The notes below the pieces were generated by a model. It was given only the letters and a program-made list of their open reading frames with translations. It was not told where the DNA came from and did no database searches. From Myxococcota bacterium (GTDB lineage Bacteria; Myxococcota_A; Polyangia; HGW-17; JAJRWW01), in assembly GCA_024276595.1 (NCBI GenBank), contig JAJRWW010000042.1, forward strand, positions 1 through 13,338: a stretch of DNA of 13,338 bases, given 5' to 3'. Positions within the stretch are counted from its first letter, which is position 1. Each line of letters begins with the position of its first letter. Shown here in pieces: positions 5,942 through 13,035 of the stretch. The position numbers were made by a program, and so were the translations under genes.

Positions 5942-8052
5942 CATCCGAGTCCCTCTCAGCCCTCGTGGCCGCTCTCCTTTCGGCCGCCATCGGTCTGTCC
6001 GTGTACCTGGAGGACCGCCGGCGCCCGCCGTATCACACCTTCGCGCTCCTGTGCTTCAACCTCTTCGCCTACCACCTGGCCAACTTCGTGGGCCTCATGC
6101 TGGGCGACACCTCCACCGTGCTGGTGAGCTACCTCATGGCCCTCGGGATCCCGCTGACGCTGCTGCGGTTCACCCGAGCCTTTCTCTCGGACGACCCCGC
6201 CCAGTCGCCGGGCTGGGACCCGTGGTTCGTCGTGGCGTCCGTGCTGATGAGCGGCGTGGTGGTGTACCTGGTGCTCTTCCCACAGCCCCAGGTGCTGCGC
6301 TGGTTCAAGGCCGCCGTGTTCCTGTATGTCATGGGGGGCAGCATGCTGGCCACCTTGCGCATGTACCGCCGCTACGGCCACACCGAGTCAGAGGTGGAGC
6401 AGACCAGGCTCAGGTACTTGATCGTGGGGCTGCTCATCACAATGCTGGCGCTGGTGGGCGCCTACGCCCCCTGGTCCGCAGGCACCGCCCTGCCGGCCCT
6501 GGGCATCCTGTTCACCACGCTGTTTCTCTACTTCCTCTCCCAGAACCTCTTTCTGCCCAGGCTGCTGGATCTGCAGGAGGTGCTCGCGCGCCTGTCCATC
6601 CTGGCGCTCATGGTACTCATCCTGTCCATCGTCTACGGGGTGATGCTGGCCTGGGTGGACACCACCCAGCGCTCGCTCTTTCTGTTTAACACGGTCATCG
6701 CTTCGGTCATCGTGCTGATCCTCATCGACCCCTTGCGCTCCACCATCGAGGAGAGGGTCAACCAGTATCTCTTCAGGGAGAAGTTCGAGCTGTCGCAGCA
6801 CCTGCTGGAGCTCAACCGCAAGATCCGCCACGTGATCGACATCGACGAGCTGGCCGCCCTGGTCATCGAGAGCCTGAAGCGCACCCGCCGGGTGACCCAT
6901 GCGGCCCTCTACGTGGCCTCTGAGGACGGCACCGGCTTCAGCCTCCGCGGCTACCTGGGGCCGCGTCCCCCGGAGCGCCTGGACTCCGCCACCAACACCC
7001 ATTTCTTGGAGGCGCTCAAGGCCAACGGGCTCTTGGTGCTGGACTCGCTCATCCTGGAGCGGGAGGCTCATCGGCTGGGCTGGGAGACCCCGGCCACTGG
7101 CAGCGACCAGGCCCTGGACGCGGTGATCCGCTCCATGGAGGAGCTCTCCACCGGGGCCTGCATCCCACTGTCTGCGGACGAGCAGCTCCTGGGGCTGCTC
7201 TCCATCCGAGACGACCGCCTCCGGGAGGCCTACTCCACCGACGAGCTGGACTTGATCAAGGGGGTGGCGGGCCAGATCGCGGTGGCCATGCAGAACTCGC
7301 GCATCTTCCAGGCGCTCACGGAGCGAGATCGGCTCGCGGTGCTGGGCCAGATGTCCGCCGGCCTGGCCCACGAGATCCGAAACCCCCTGGGCGCCATCAA
7401 GGGCGCCGCGCAGTACCTGCGCGCCGAGCCGGAGGAGGGCGAGGACGACAAGGGCTCGGGCCAGGTGTCGGCGGAGCTGGGGGAGTTTCTGGACATCATC
7501 ATCGAGGAGGTGGACCGCCTCAACCGAGTGGTGTCCCAGTTTCTGGACTACGCCCGCCCGGACCACGGCCTGCGGGAGCAGCTACAGATAAACGACGTGG
7601 TCAAGCGCTCGGTCCAGATGCTGGGCTCCATCCCCGAGGAGGTGGATCTCCGCCTGGATCTGGACGCGCAGCTCCCCCGGACCCGGGCCAACCCGGAGCA
7701 GCTCCACCAGGTCTTTCTCAACCTGGGTCAGAACGCCTTGCAGTCCATGCGCAAGGGGGGAGGGAGGCTGACCGTCTCCTCGCGCACCCTGCGTCGGGGG
7801 CGGCCCCGGGCCACATGGATCGAGGTTAGCTTCAAGGACACCGGGGTGGGCATCAGCCGGGAGCACCTGAGATCGCTCTTTGTGCCGTTTTTCACCACCA
7901 AGAGCGGCGGCACTGGCCTGGGCCTGCCCATTAGCCAGCGGATCGCCGAGAATCACGGTGGGACCATTCGGGTCCACTCTGTCCTGGGCAAGGGCTCCAC
8001 CTTTACCCTCTCCATCCCCCACAACGCGGGTGACTCCACCTCGGCGGCCTAG
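5938..8052 (+). CDS. multi-pass membrane sensor histidine kinase with GAF domain (NtrB-like core)
   Basis: This 704-aa sensor kinase has about eight or nine hydrophobic segments in residues 5-265, resembling 7TM-type sensor regions. A GAF-like domain covers about 300-455. The HisKA helix carries LAHEIRNPLG with phospho-acceptor His478. The HATPase domain has an N-box (NLGQNALQSM, N599), G1 (DTGVGIS, from D634), an F-box (FVPFFTTK) and G2 (GGTGLGLPIS, from G657), so the catalytic set is complete. The H-box context is typical of NtrB/AtoS-type kinases that partner NtrC-family regulators. No response regulator lies in the window, so it is an orphan by position. The GTG start overlaps the selA stop by 4 nt and has no separate promoter. 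XrtA-type PrsK kinases look similar at the N-terminus but lack a canonical HisKA, so that identity is unlikely. The input signal is unknown. Confidence 0.93.
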   Translation: MTSESLSALVAALLSAAIGLSVYLEDRRRPPYHTFALLCFNLFAYHLANFVGLMLGDTSTVLVSYLMALGIPLTLLRFTRAFLSDDPAQSPGWDPWFVVASVLMSGVVVYLVLFPQPQVLRWFKAAVFLYVMGGSMLATLRMYRRYGHTESEVEQTRLRYLIVGLLITMLALVGAYAPWSAGTALPALGILFTTLFLYFLSQNLFLPRLLDLQEVLARLSILALMVLILSIVYGVMLAWVDTTQRSLFLFNTVIASVIVLILIDPLRSTIEERVNQYLFREKFELSQHLLELNRKIRHVIDIDELAALVIESLKRTRRVTHAALYVASEDGTGFSLRGYLGPRPPERLDSATNTHFLEALKANGLLVLDSLILEREAHRLGWETPATGSDQALDAVIRSMEELSTGACIPLSADEQLLGLLSIRDDRLREAYSTDELDLIKGVAGQIAVAMQNSRIFQALTERDRLAVLGQMSAGLAHEIRNPLGAIKGAAQYLRAEPEEGEDDKGSGQVSAELGEFLDIIIEEVDRLNRVVSQFLDYARPDHGLREQLQINDVVKRSVQMLGSIPEEVDLRLDLDAQLPRTRANPEQLHQVFLNLGQNALQSMRKGGGRLTVSSRTLRRGRPRATWIEVSFKDTGVGISREHLRSLFVPFFTTKSGGTGLGLPISQRIAENHGGTIRVHSVLGKGSTFTLSIPHNAGDSTSAA

Positions 8053-8081
8053 CGACGGCCGAGCGCCTCGCTCCATGGCCC

Positions 8082-8105
8082 CCAGATGGCGTGCCAGATG
8101 GCGTG
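8082..8105 (+). repeat. 12-bp perfect tandem duplication next to a promoter
   Basis: CCAGATGGCGTG occurs twice head to tail (8082-8093, 8094-8105), ending one base before the TTGACA -35 element. Its position would suit an activator or repressor site, but it may be a simple replication-slippage duplication. Confidence 0.8.
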
Positions 8106-8106
8106 A

Positions 8107-8135
8107 TTGACACCGGTCCAACGCCGCGATAGCTT
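8107..8135 (+). promoter_or_regulatory. candidate promoter of the PEGA/FG-GAP operon, leaderless type
   Basis: A consensus TTGACA (8107-8112) is followed after 17 nt by TAGCTT (8130-8135), a 3-of-6 match to TATAAT. ATG 8143 begins after a further 7 nt, so the predicted transcription start is at or beside the start codon. No SD is visible before the ATG. Confidence 0.55.
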
Positions 8136-8142
8136 TCTTCCC

Positions 8143-9693
8143 ATGTGTGTCCGAAAAAGAGCCTCTCTTGCGTTTTTTCTGGCGGGGTTGCTGGCCTTCC
8201 TGGGGGCCTCGGGGCAGGCCCGGGCCGACTCCGACCCCGCCCTCTCCGCCGCCAAGGCGGCCTTCTCGAAGGGCCAGCAGCTCTATCTCCAAAAGAAGTT
8301 CATCCAGGCGGCGGAGGCCTTTCTCCAGGCCAACAGGGCCAAGCCCATCCCTGCCTTTCTGTTCAACGCGGCGGTGGCTTTCGAAAAGGGCAAGGCCTAC
8401 CAGAAAGCGGTGCTGTACTTTCGGCGCTACCTGGCAAAGAAGCCCAAGGCCACGGACGCCGGGAAGATCAGGAGACGAATCGCCGTCCTGGAGAAGGCGC
8501 TACGCGATGCGGCGGGACCTACTCCCCCCAGGCGAACGGTGGAGCCCCCCAGGCGAACGGTGGAGCCCCCCAGGCGAACGGTGGAGCCCCCCAGGCGAAC
8601 GGTGGAGCCCCCCAGGCGAACGGTGGAGCCCCCCAGGCGAGCCGTGGTCCGCCGGAGGGCCGTGGTGCTGCCAGCGCTGCCCACCATACGGCCCAAGGGG
8701 GTCGTGGTGATATCCACCAGACCCGCTGGCGCGGCGATCTACCTGAACAGCAAGATGAAGAAGCTGGGGCAGAGCCCCTGGCAGGGGAGCCTCCCAAAGG
8801 GGGAGTACACCGTCATCATCGAGCACCGGGGCTTCAAACCGGAGAAGAAAGGCATCAGCGTCAGCCCGGACCGCCTCCTGGACCTCTTCGTCGCCCTGAG
8901 CCGGGAGCATTACCTGGGCTGGGTGCAGATCACCGCGACAACTCCGGGAGCCAAGGTCTACATCGACAAGAGGGAGTTTGGCGCCATCGGTCGCACCCCG
9001 TACACAGGCTTCCTCAAGCCTGGCAAGCACACCATCTGGGTGGGCAAGGTGGGCTACCACATGGCCAAGAAGGAGCTGAACGTGGTCTCCGGAAAGACCA
9101 ATCGCCTGCACATCAGGCTGACCCGGCTCAAGCATGGCTGGCTCACCGTATCGGGCGCCACGGGCTATGGAGCCCAGGTGCTCCTCGACGGCAAGGAGCT
9201 CTGCAAGGTGCCCTGCGACAGGGTTGTGGTCATGCCGGGAAAGCACAGCCTGGAGATCCGCCGAAAGGGCTACAAGCCCGTCAAGAGCGACCTCATCGTG
9301 CGCCGGCTACGCCTGCACACCGCGCGCATCAAGCTGGCAAAAAAGCCATCCCGGGTGAGCGCCTACGTGGCCTACGGGTTCGCCGCTGGCCTCCTGGCGG
9401 GGGGCATCGCCCTGGGATACATCTCCAGGCAGATCACCGACGACCTGCAGGGAGACATCAACAACAACGTGCTAGTCAACTCCTCCGACGGGCGCTTCAA
9501 GAGGGGCCGAGTCTACGCGTACATCGCAAACGGCATGTTCGGCCTCGCCGGTCTGGCGGCCATCTTCGGCGTCTACTACACCTTTGCCGACCGGGGGCCC
9601 AAGTCCCAGGTCAGGCTGTACCACAAGCGCGTCGCCATTACCCCCGAGCTGGGACCAACCTTCGCGGGCGTCCGCGGAACCTGGAGGTGGTGA
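8143..9693 (+). CDS. secreted/membrane-anchored TPR-like and triple PEGA-domain protein
   Basis: This 516-aa envelope protein begins with a signal peptide (residues 1-28, cleavage probably after GQARA). Residues about 31-120 look like TPR helices (YLQKKFIQAAEAFLQANRA; AYQKAVLYFRRYLAKKPKA). A Pro/Arg linker (about 127-165) is built of five identical PPRRTVE units. Three PEGA repeats follow, at about 187-255, 260-330 and 333-402, each with a beta-rich core (PAGAAIYL, PGAKVYID, YGAQVLLDG) and a PG/KG-turn such as KPGKHTIWVGKVGY. Two C-terminal hydrophobic segments (about 407-427 and 458-482) flank a polar loop. PEGA proteins are common in Myxococcota envelopes and are thought to bind cell-surface polymers; the exact role is unknown. 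ATG 8143 is chosen because it opens the signal peptide and follows the promoter; an in-frame ATG at 8107 would lie on the -35 element. The next gene starts after a 1-nt gap. Confidence 0.88.
   Translation: MCVRKRASLAFFLAGLLAFLGASGQARADSDPALSAAKAAFSKGQQLYLQKKFIQAAEAFLQANRAKPIPAFLFNAAVAFEKGKAYQKAVLYFRRYLAKKPKATDAGKIRRRIAVLEKALRDAAGPTPPRRTVEPPRRTVEPPRRTVEPPRRTVEPPRRTVEPPRRAVVRRRAVVLPALPTIRPKGVVVISTRPAGAAIYLNSKMKKLGQSPWQGSLPKGEYTVIIEHRGFKPEKKGISVSPDRLLDLFVALSREHYLGWVQITATTPGAKVYIDKREFGAIGRTPYTGFLKPGKHTIWVGKVGYHMAKKELNVVSGKTNRLHIRLTRLKHGWLTVSGATGYGAQVLLDGKELCKVPCDRVVVMPGKHSLEIRRKGYKPVKSDLIVRRLRLHTARIKLAKKPSRVSAYVAYGFAAGLLAGGIALGYISRQITDDLQGDINNNVLVNSSDGRFKRGRVYAYIANGMFGLAGLAAIFGVYYTFADRGPKSQVRLYHKRVAITPELGPTFAGVRGTWRW
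8524..8640 (+). repeat. 21-bp in-frame tandem repeat, five perfect copies plus a partial sixth
   Basis: Units begin at 8524, 8545, 8566, 8587 and 8608 and are identical at DNA level; a sixth diverges after 8640. Each encodes PPRRTVE. The lack of synonymous differences points to recent expansion by slippage, so copy number may vary between strains and set the length of the linker before the PEGA domains. Confidence 0.97.
9683..9687 (+). promoter_or_regulatory. Shine-Dalgarno sequence of the FG-GAP lipoprotein
   Basis: GGAGG lies inside the last codons of the PEGA gene, 7 nt before ATG 9695. It fixes the start and shows that this internal operon gene uses SD-dependent initiation, unlike the first gene. 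Confidence 0.85.
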
Positions 9694-9694
9694 A

Positions 9695-11143
9695 ATGACC
9701 CTCTTTTCCAGGCATCTCTCCCCCGCCGGCCTGATCACCGCCTGGCTGGCTTTCGGCCTCACGGCGTCCCAGGGGTGCACCTGGGGGGAGCTGAACGATC
9801 TCTCCAGGGAGACCCCCGTGCGAGTCTACGAAAAGCCCGACGAGCTCACCTCTCCTAGCTTTGGCCTGAACCTGGTTGTGCTCGAGCGCACCGAGGAGGC
9901 TCGCCCTCCCACGATAGTGGTTGGGGGACAGTACACCACCCCTGCTGCCACCCTGGAGATCGGCCCCCGCGGAGGCGTGGAGAACCTGAGGATCGTTCGG
10001 GTGGCCAAGGACCAGGTGCACCCGAACCAGGACCGCAAGGGCAACACGGTGGAGGCCATGGTCGAGCTCTCTCCTCTTGGCGACGACGCCCGGGTGCTCC
10101 TCGGGGTGCCCGAGGACAACTACGTGCGCTGGGTCCGCATCCCCCCCGCGGACGCGGCCAGCCCAGCGCTCGTGGGCGGCGGCATGATCTCGGCGGGGCC
10201 CAACGCCGGCACGGTGCGGGGGTTCGGCGGCGCCCTCGCCGCCGGCCACCTGGACCTCCCCTCCGGCCAGCAGGAGTGGGCCGTGGCCGACGACGACAAC
10301 ATATTCATCCTCATGAACGAGTCCAGCGACGCAACCATGTCGCCCCGCTGCTATCTGCCGAGCCCAAACTCTGCCTACGGCTCCCGCTACAGGGGCCTGG
10401 CGGCCGGACGCTTTGCCGAGGGTGACACCACCGACACCTTCGTCGCCGGCATCCCCAGCCCCGACCCTCCCCTCTTCGGGGCGGTGTACCTCATCACCTG
10501 GAGCGGAGCCCCCGACTGCAGCACCGTGCTGCCCTCGCCCACCATGGGGGGACGGACGGAGCAGTTCTTTGGCACCGCCCTGGTCGCCGTGGACCTGAAC
10601 GGCGACCAGGTGGACGACCTGATCGTCGGCTCTCCCAACAAGAACGACATGGCCAACACCAGCAGCCGGGTCTACGTGTACCTGAGCACTGGATCTCCCG
10701 CTGCCCTCGACCTGAGCACGCCGAGCTACTCCTTTGAGGGCGCCACCCTGGGCTTTGGCGCGCGGGTGGGGGCGGTGGACGTCACCGGAGACGGGGTCTT
10801 CGAGCTGGTCGTGGGTGACCCGGACGGCGCCTTTGGAGAGAACGGGGGCAGGGCCATCCTGTTCCAGGTGGCGTGGACCCACTCCCCTACGACGCAAACG
10901 CTTACCGAGGAGAGCGACGGCGTCGTCATCGGCGACACGGCCGAGCCCTCCAAGATGCTCGGGGTCGACCTGAAGGCGAGGTCCACCGCCTTCGGCTCCT
11001 CCATCGCCGGCTTGACCTGGTCCTTCGGTGAGGCGCGCCAGGAGCTGATCATCGGCGGAGCGAAGCTCATCTACGGCTTCTATCTCACCGGGCTCGAAGG
11101 AGACGACGATGCCAGCTCGCCGGGTCAGGATCCGAGACAGTAG
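9695..11143 (+). CDS. FG-GAP (integrin-like beta-propeller) lipoprotein
   Basis: This 482-aa exported protein has a hydrophobic signal segment ending in LTASQGC (Cys28), a plausible though non-canonical lipoprotein site. At least two clear FG-GAP/calcium-binding loops are present: DLNGDQVDDLIVG (from D300) and DVTGDGVFELVVG (from D362). Weaker repeats include AAGRFAEGDTTDTFVAGIP. This pattern predicts a beta-propeller with Ca2+-binding loops facing the periplasm or cell surface, probably for adhesion or ligand binding, but no specific ligand can be inferred. The start follows a strong SD 1 nt after the PEGA gene stop, so the two are surely co-transcribed and may form one envelope complex. The gene ends at TAG 11141-11143, convergent with the PAS gene. 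Confidence 0.88.
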   Translation: MTLFSRHLSPAGLITAWLAFGLTASQGCTWGELNDLSRETPVRVYEKPDELTSPSFGLNLVVLERTEEARPPTIVVGGQYTTPAATLEIGPRGGVENLRIVRVAKDQVHPNQDRKGNTVEAMVELSPLGDDARVLLGVPEDNYVRWVRIPPADAASPALVGGGMISAGPNAGTVRGFGGALAAGHLDLPSGQQEWAVADDDNIFILMNESSDATMSPRCYLPSPNSAYGSRYRGLAAGRFAEGDTTDTFVAGIPSPDPPLFGAVYLITWSGAPDCSTVLPSPTMGGRTEQFFGTALVAVDLNGDQVDDLIVGSPNKNDMANTSSRVYVYLSTGSPAALDLSTPSYSFEGATLGFGARVGAVDVTGDGVFELVVGDPDGAFGENGGRAILFQVAWTHSPTTQTLTEESDGVVIGDTAEPSKMLGVDLKARSTAFGSSIAGLTWSFGEARQELIIGGAKLIYGFYLTGLEGDDDASSPGQDPRQ

Positions 11144-11157
11144 CCTCGCACCGAGGC
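11143..11157. terminator. weak hairpin between convergent genes
   Basis: GCCTCG and CGAGGC form a 6-bp stem with a 3-nt loop immediately after the FG-GAP stop codon, in the 38-nt gap between convergent genes. There is no T-run, so termination is only suggested by position. Confidence 0.25.
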
Positions 11158-11181
11158 CCTCTGTCCGGGGAAGGCGTCCGG

Positions 11182-11700
11182 CTAAAGACGGATGCCTTTC
11201 TTGTACTCCATGAGCTCACGCTGAAGATCCAGCAGCAGGTCGTTGGCCTCCACGAGGGAGCTGGTGCGCTCCTGGATCTGCTGCACCAGCCGCTCCCGCT
11301 CCCTGGCCTCGGTCTCCAGGATCTCCTGGTACTTGATCTGCATCATCGCCTCGTCGGTGACGTTGCGCAGAATCACCAGCGCGCCAGCCACGGTGCCGTC
11401 GGTCGCCTTGAGGGGTATCGCCGAGAGGATCACCCGTAGATCCCGATCCGAGCCCTTGGGGCGCAGGGGGATCTCGTCCAGGCGCACATGGCGGTCGGCA
11501 TCCATGCACTCCCTGGCCACGTCCCGCTCCATGGAGATCACCTCGGCCACGGTCACGGACTTGAGCTTCCTGGCCACCTGCCGGGGAAAGAGGGCAAAGA
11601 ACGCACGGTTGTAGTCCAGAATACGCCCCTTGGTGTCGGCAATGAAGTAGGCGTCGATCACCACATCGCTGATCTGCTTGAAGGCCTCGGCGATATCCAT
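11182..11700 (-). CDS. small stand-alone PAS-domain protein with C-terminal coiled coil
   Basis: The 172-aa cytoplasmic protein has a PAS domain over about residues 5-120: a helical entry (AFKQISDVVIDAYFIAD), then GRILDYNRAFFALFP, and a C-terminal PAC-like strand block (LRVILSAIPLKATDGTVAGALVILRNVTDE). Residues about 120-170 are charged and heptad-like (ARERERLVQQIQERTSSLVEA), predicting a dimeric coiled coil. No kinase, cyclase or DNA-binding domain follows, so it probably acts as a ligand- or redox-sensing adaptor for another protein; it could also be the sensory remnant of a longer kinase. ATG 11700 follows a promoter by 7 nt with no SD. The radical SAM gene upstream ends at 11811 on the same strand, but the PAS gene has its own promoter. 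Confidence 0.88.
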   Translation of the reverse strand: MDIAEAFKQISDVVIDAYFIADTKGRILDYNRAFFALFPRQVARKLKSVTVAEVISMERDVARECMDADRHVRLDEIPLRPKGSDRDLRVILSAIPLKATDGTVAGALVILRNVTDEAMMQIKYQEILETEARERERLVQQIQERTSSLVEANDLLLDLQRELMEYKKGIRL

Positions 11701-11707
11701 GTGCCAA

Positions 11708-11737
11708 AAAGTAGCACTCGATGCCAGGCAATGTCAA
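11708..11737 (-). promoter_or_regulatory. candidate promoter of the PAS gene, leaderless type
   Basis: On the minus strand a consensus TTGACA (11737-11732) is followed after 18 nt by TACTTT (11713-11708; 3 of 6 matches). ATG 11700 follows 7 nt later. The predicted transcription start is at or beside the start codon and no SD is present. Confidence 0.55.
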
Positions 11738-11771
11738 AGACCTGCGGGTGCTGCTCTATGGGTCTTACGAT

Positions 11772-11784
11772 TCGACCAGGTCGA
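11772..11784. promoter_or_regulatory. 13-bp palindrome upstream of the PAS promoter
   Basis: TCGACC-A-GGTCGA is a perfect 6-bp inverted repeat around one base, 34 bp upstream of the -35 element and within the gap between the radical SAM and PAS genes. It could be a regulator site; a chance palindrome is possible. Confidence 0.3.
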
Positions 11785-11810
11785 GCACCAGGCGGGACCG
11801 GGTGGGGAGC

Positions 11811-12809
11811 CTATCTACCCGACGCCCTGCGCAGCCGCACCCCGGAGGCGGACACGGCACCGAACTCGTTGGCGCCGTAGATGTCGGCGTAGCAGCGGTA
11901 CACTCCTTCACAATCCTGGAAGAAGGCGCAGCCCTCGCACGCCGGGTACTTGAGCTTGAGCCTGGCCCTTCGACGGTCCGCCCAGTTGAAGCGGTCCAGA
12001 TCCCCCACGTCCTCGGAGGGCGCCTCGAACAGGGAGACGTCCGTCCTCAGGTCGTTAAACTCCCCGATGTACCGCCTCCGCAGCACGTCGCTGCCCAGCA
12101 CCTCCCAGGGCCAGACACAGAAGGGGAAGTCCCCGAAGGTGAGGGCCCTGTGGAGACGCCGCTCGTTCTCCACGATGAGCTCCACGCAGGCCTTGGCCGC
12201 GTCGCGATACCTCGGGGTGAGCTCCACGCTCCCCTCCGCCCGGCCGATGGACCTCACGAAGTTGAAGCGGAGGTCGTCCACACCCTGGCGGGCAAAAAAC
12301 CGCAGCATGGCCAGCAGGTGGGGCAGGTTGGGGCGGGTTATTACCGGGTTGACGGCCAGACCGTGTCTGAGGCGGCCCTGGCGCCGATGGGCCGCAAGCC
12401 TGCGTACTCCCCTGATCTTCGCCTCGAAGCCCCCGGGGCGGGAGGTGAGGCTGTCCTCCAGCTCGGGGCGGTGGGCGTGGATGGAGACCCCGATGCGAGT
12501 GACACCCGCGTCAACCAGGCGGTCACACAGCTCGGGGTCGCCCAGGCGGAGACCGTTGGTGTAGAGGGCCATTCGCTCAAAGCCCAGCTCCTTGGCGTGG
12601 GCCAGCAGCTCGAAGAGGTGTGGGTAGACGGTGGGCTCCCCGCCGAGCAGACCCATGGAGCGGCAGCCGCTCTCATAGCCGCGACGCAGCTCCTCCCGGG
12701 CGCTCTCGAGCGGAACCCACTGGCGTTGCCTGGACGAGATCCGGCCGTCGAGACAGAAGACGCACCGCAGGTTACAGCGACGGCCAATGTTCACGTCGAT
12801 GTTCTTCAC
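11811..12809 (-). CDS. radical SAM protein with Cys-rich (SPASM/twitch-like) C-terminus
   Basis: With GTG 12809 as start this is a 332-aa radical SAM enzyme. The [4Fe-4S]-SAM motif CNLRCVFC uses Cys12, Cys16 and Cys19, and the SAM-binding GGEPT is at 56-60. Strand motifs ALYTNGLRL and RIGVSIHAH follow in barrel order. Near the C-terminus CEGCAFFQDCEG, followed by a further Cys in VYRCYADIYG, could bind an auxiliary cluster, as in SPASM/twitch enzymes that modify peptides or cofactors. The substrate is unknown and no candidate precursor peptide was seen nearby. The open frame extends upstream to GTG 12872 (353 aa), but a strong promoter lies inside that extension and the extra 21 residues are not family-like. 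The start at 12809 gives the usual short lead-in to the Cys motif and has no SD. Confidence 0.92.
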   Translation of the reverse strand: MKNIDVNIGRRCNLRCVFCLDGRISSRQRQWVPLESAREELRRGYESGCRSMGLLGGEPTVYPHLFELLAHAKELGFERMALYTNGLRLGDPELCDRLVDAGVTRIGVSIHAHRPELEDSLTSRPGGFEAKIRGVRRLAAHRRQGRLRHGLAVNPVITRPNLPHLLAMLRFFARQGVDDLRFNFVRSIGRAEGSVELTPRYRDAAKACVELIVENERRLHRALTFGDFPFCVWPWEVLGSDVLRRRYIGEFNDLRTDVSLFEAPSEDVGDLDRFNWADRRRARLKLKYPACEGCAFFQDCEGVYRCYADIYGANEFGAVSASGVRLRRASGR

Positions 12810-12815
12810 CAGTGC

Positions 12816-12844
12816 AGTATAGGGTGCTCCAGGGCCCCATTCAA
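12816..12844 (-). promoter_or_regulatory. sigma-70-type promoter of the radical SAM gene, leaderless type
   Basis: On the minus strand TTGAAT (12844-12839; 4 of 6) and TATACT (12821-12816; 5 of 6) are spaced by exactly 17 nt. Six nt after the -10 comes GTG 12809, in frame with the radical SAM protein. Transcription from here would begin at the start codon and exclude the upstream GTG 12872. Confidence 0.6.
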
Positions 12845-12905
12845 CCGAGGAGGCCGGCCTGGGACGCTGCACAGGGCACCGGGGCCGAGGTGTGCGACGG
12901 AACGA

Positions 12906-12952
12906 GCCGCCGTGGACTCCGAGCCGCCGGAGTGAACGGAGTCCACGACGGC
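12906..12952. repeat. strong inverted repeat, 16-nt arms
   Basis: Arms 12906-12921 and 12937-12952 are reverse complements except for one mismatch, around a 15-nt loop. The core GTGGACTCCG/CGGAGTCCAC is perfect. It lies about 60 bp upstream of the radical SAM -35 element. There is no T-run, and no gene ends here that would need a terminator, so a regulatory site or dispersed repeat is more likely. Confidence 0.7.
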
Positions 12953-12967
12953 CGTGCCGCCAGCGTG

Positions 12968-13008
12968 AGGTCGGGTCACCGTCATGGGTCGATACGATGA
13001 CCTGACCT
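12968..13008 (+). repeat. second hairpin, 11-bp arms, followed by TTT
   Basis: AGGTCGGGTCA (12968-12978) pairs with TGACCTGACCT (12998-13008), with one G-U wobble, leaving a 19-nt loop. Two further T residues follow. As an RNA on the plus strand it would be a weak terminator, though no plus-strand gene precedes it; it may be an attenuator or an operator. Confidence 0.5.
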
Positions 13009-13035
13009 TTAGATACCAGAATCGTTGCCGTCTTT

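Noticed and set aside
5938..8052. PrsK of the PEP-CTERM/XrtA system
   Set aside because: The kinase has a canonical HisKA H-box (His478), and no PrsR or exosortase gene is nearby.
11721..12935. 404-aa plus-strand frame over the radical SAM gene
   Set aside because: Antisense shadow; the minus-strand frame has all radical SAM motifs in order.
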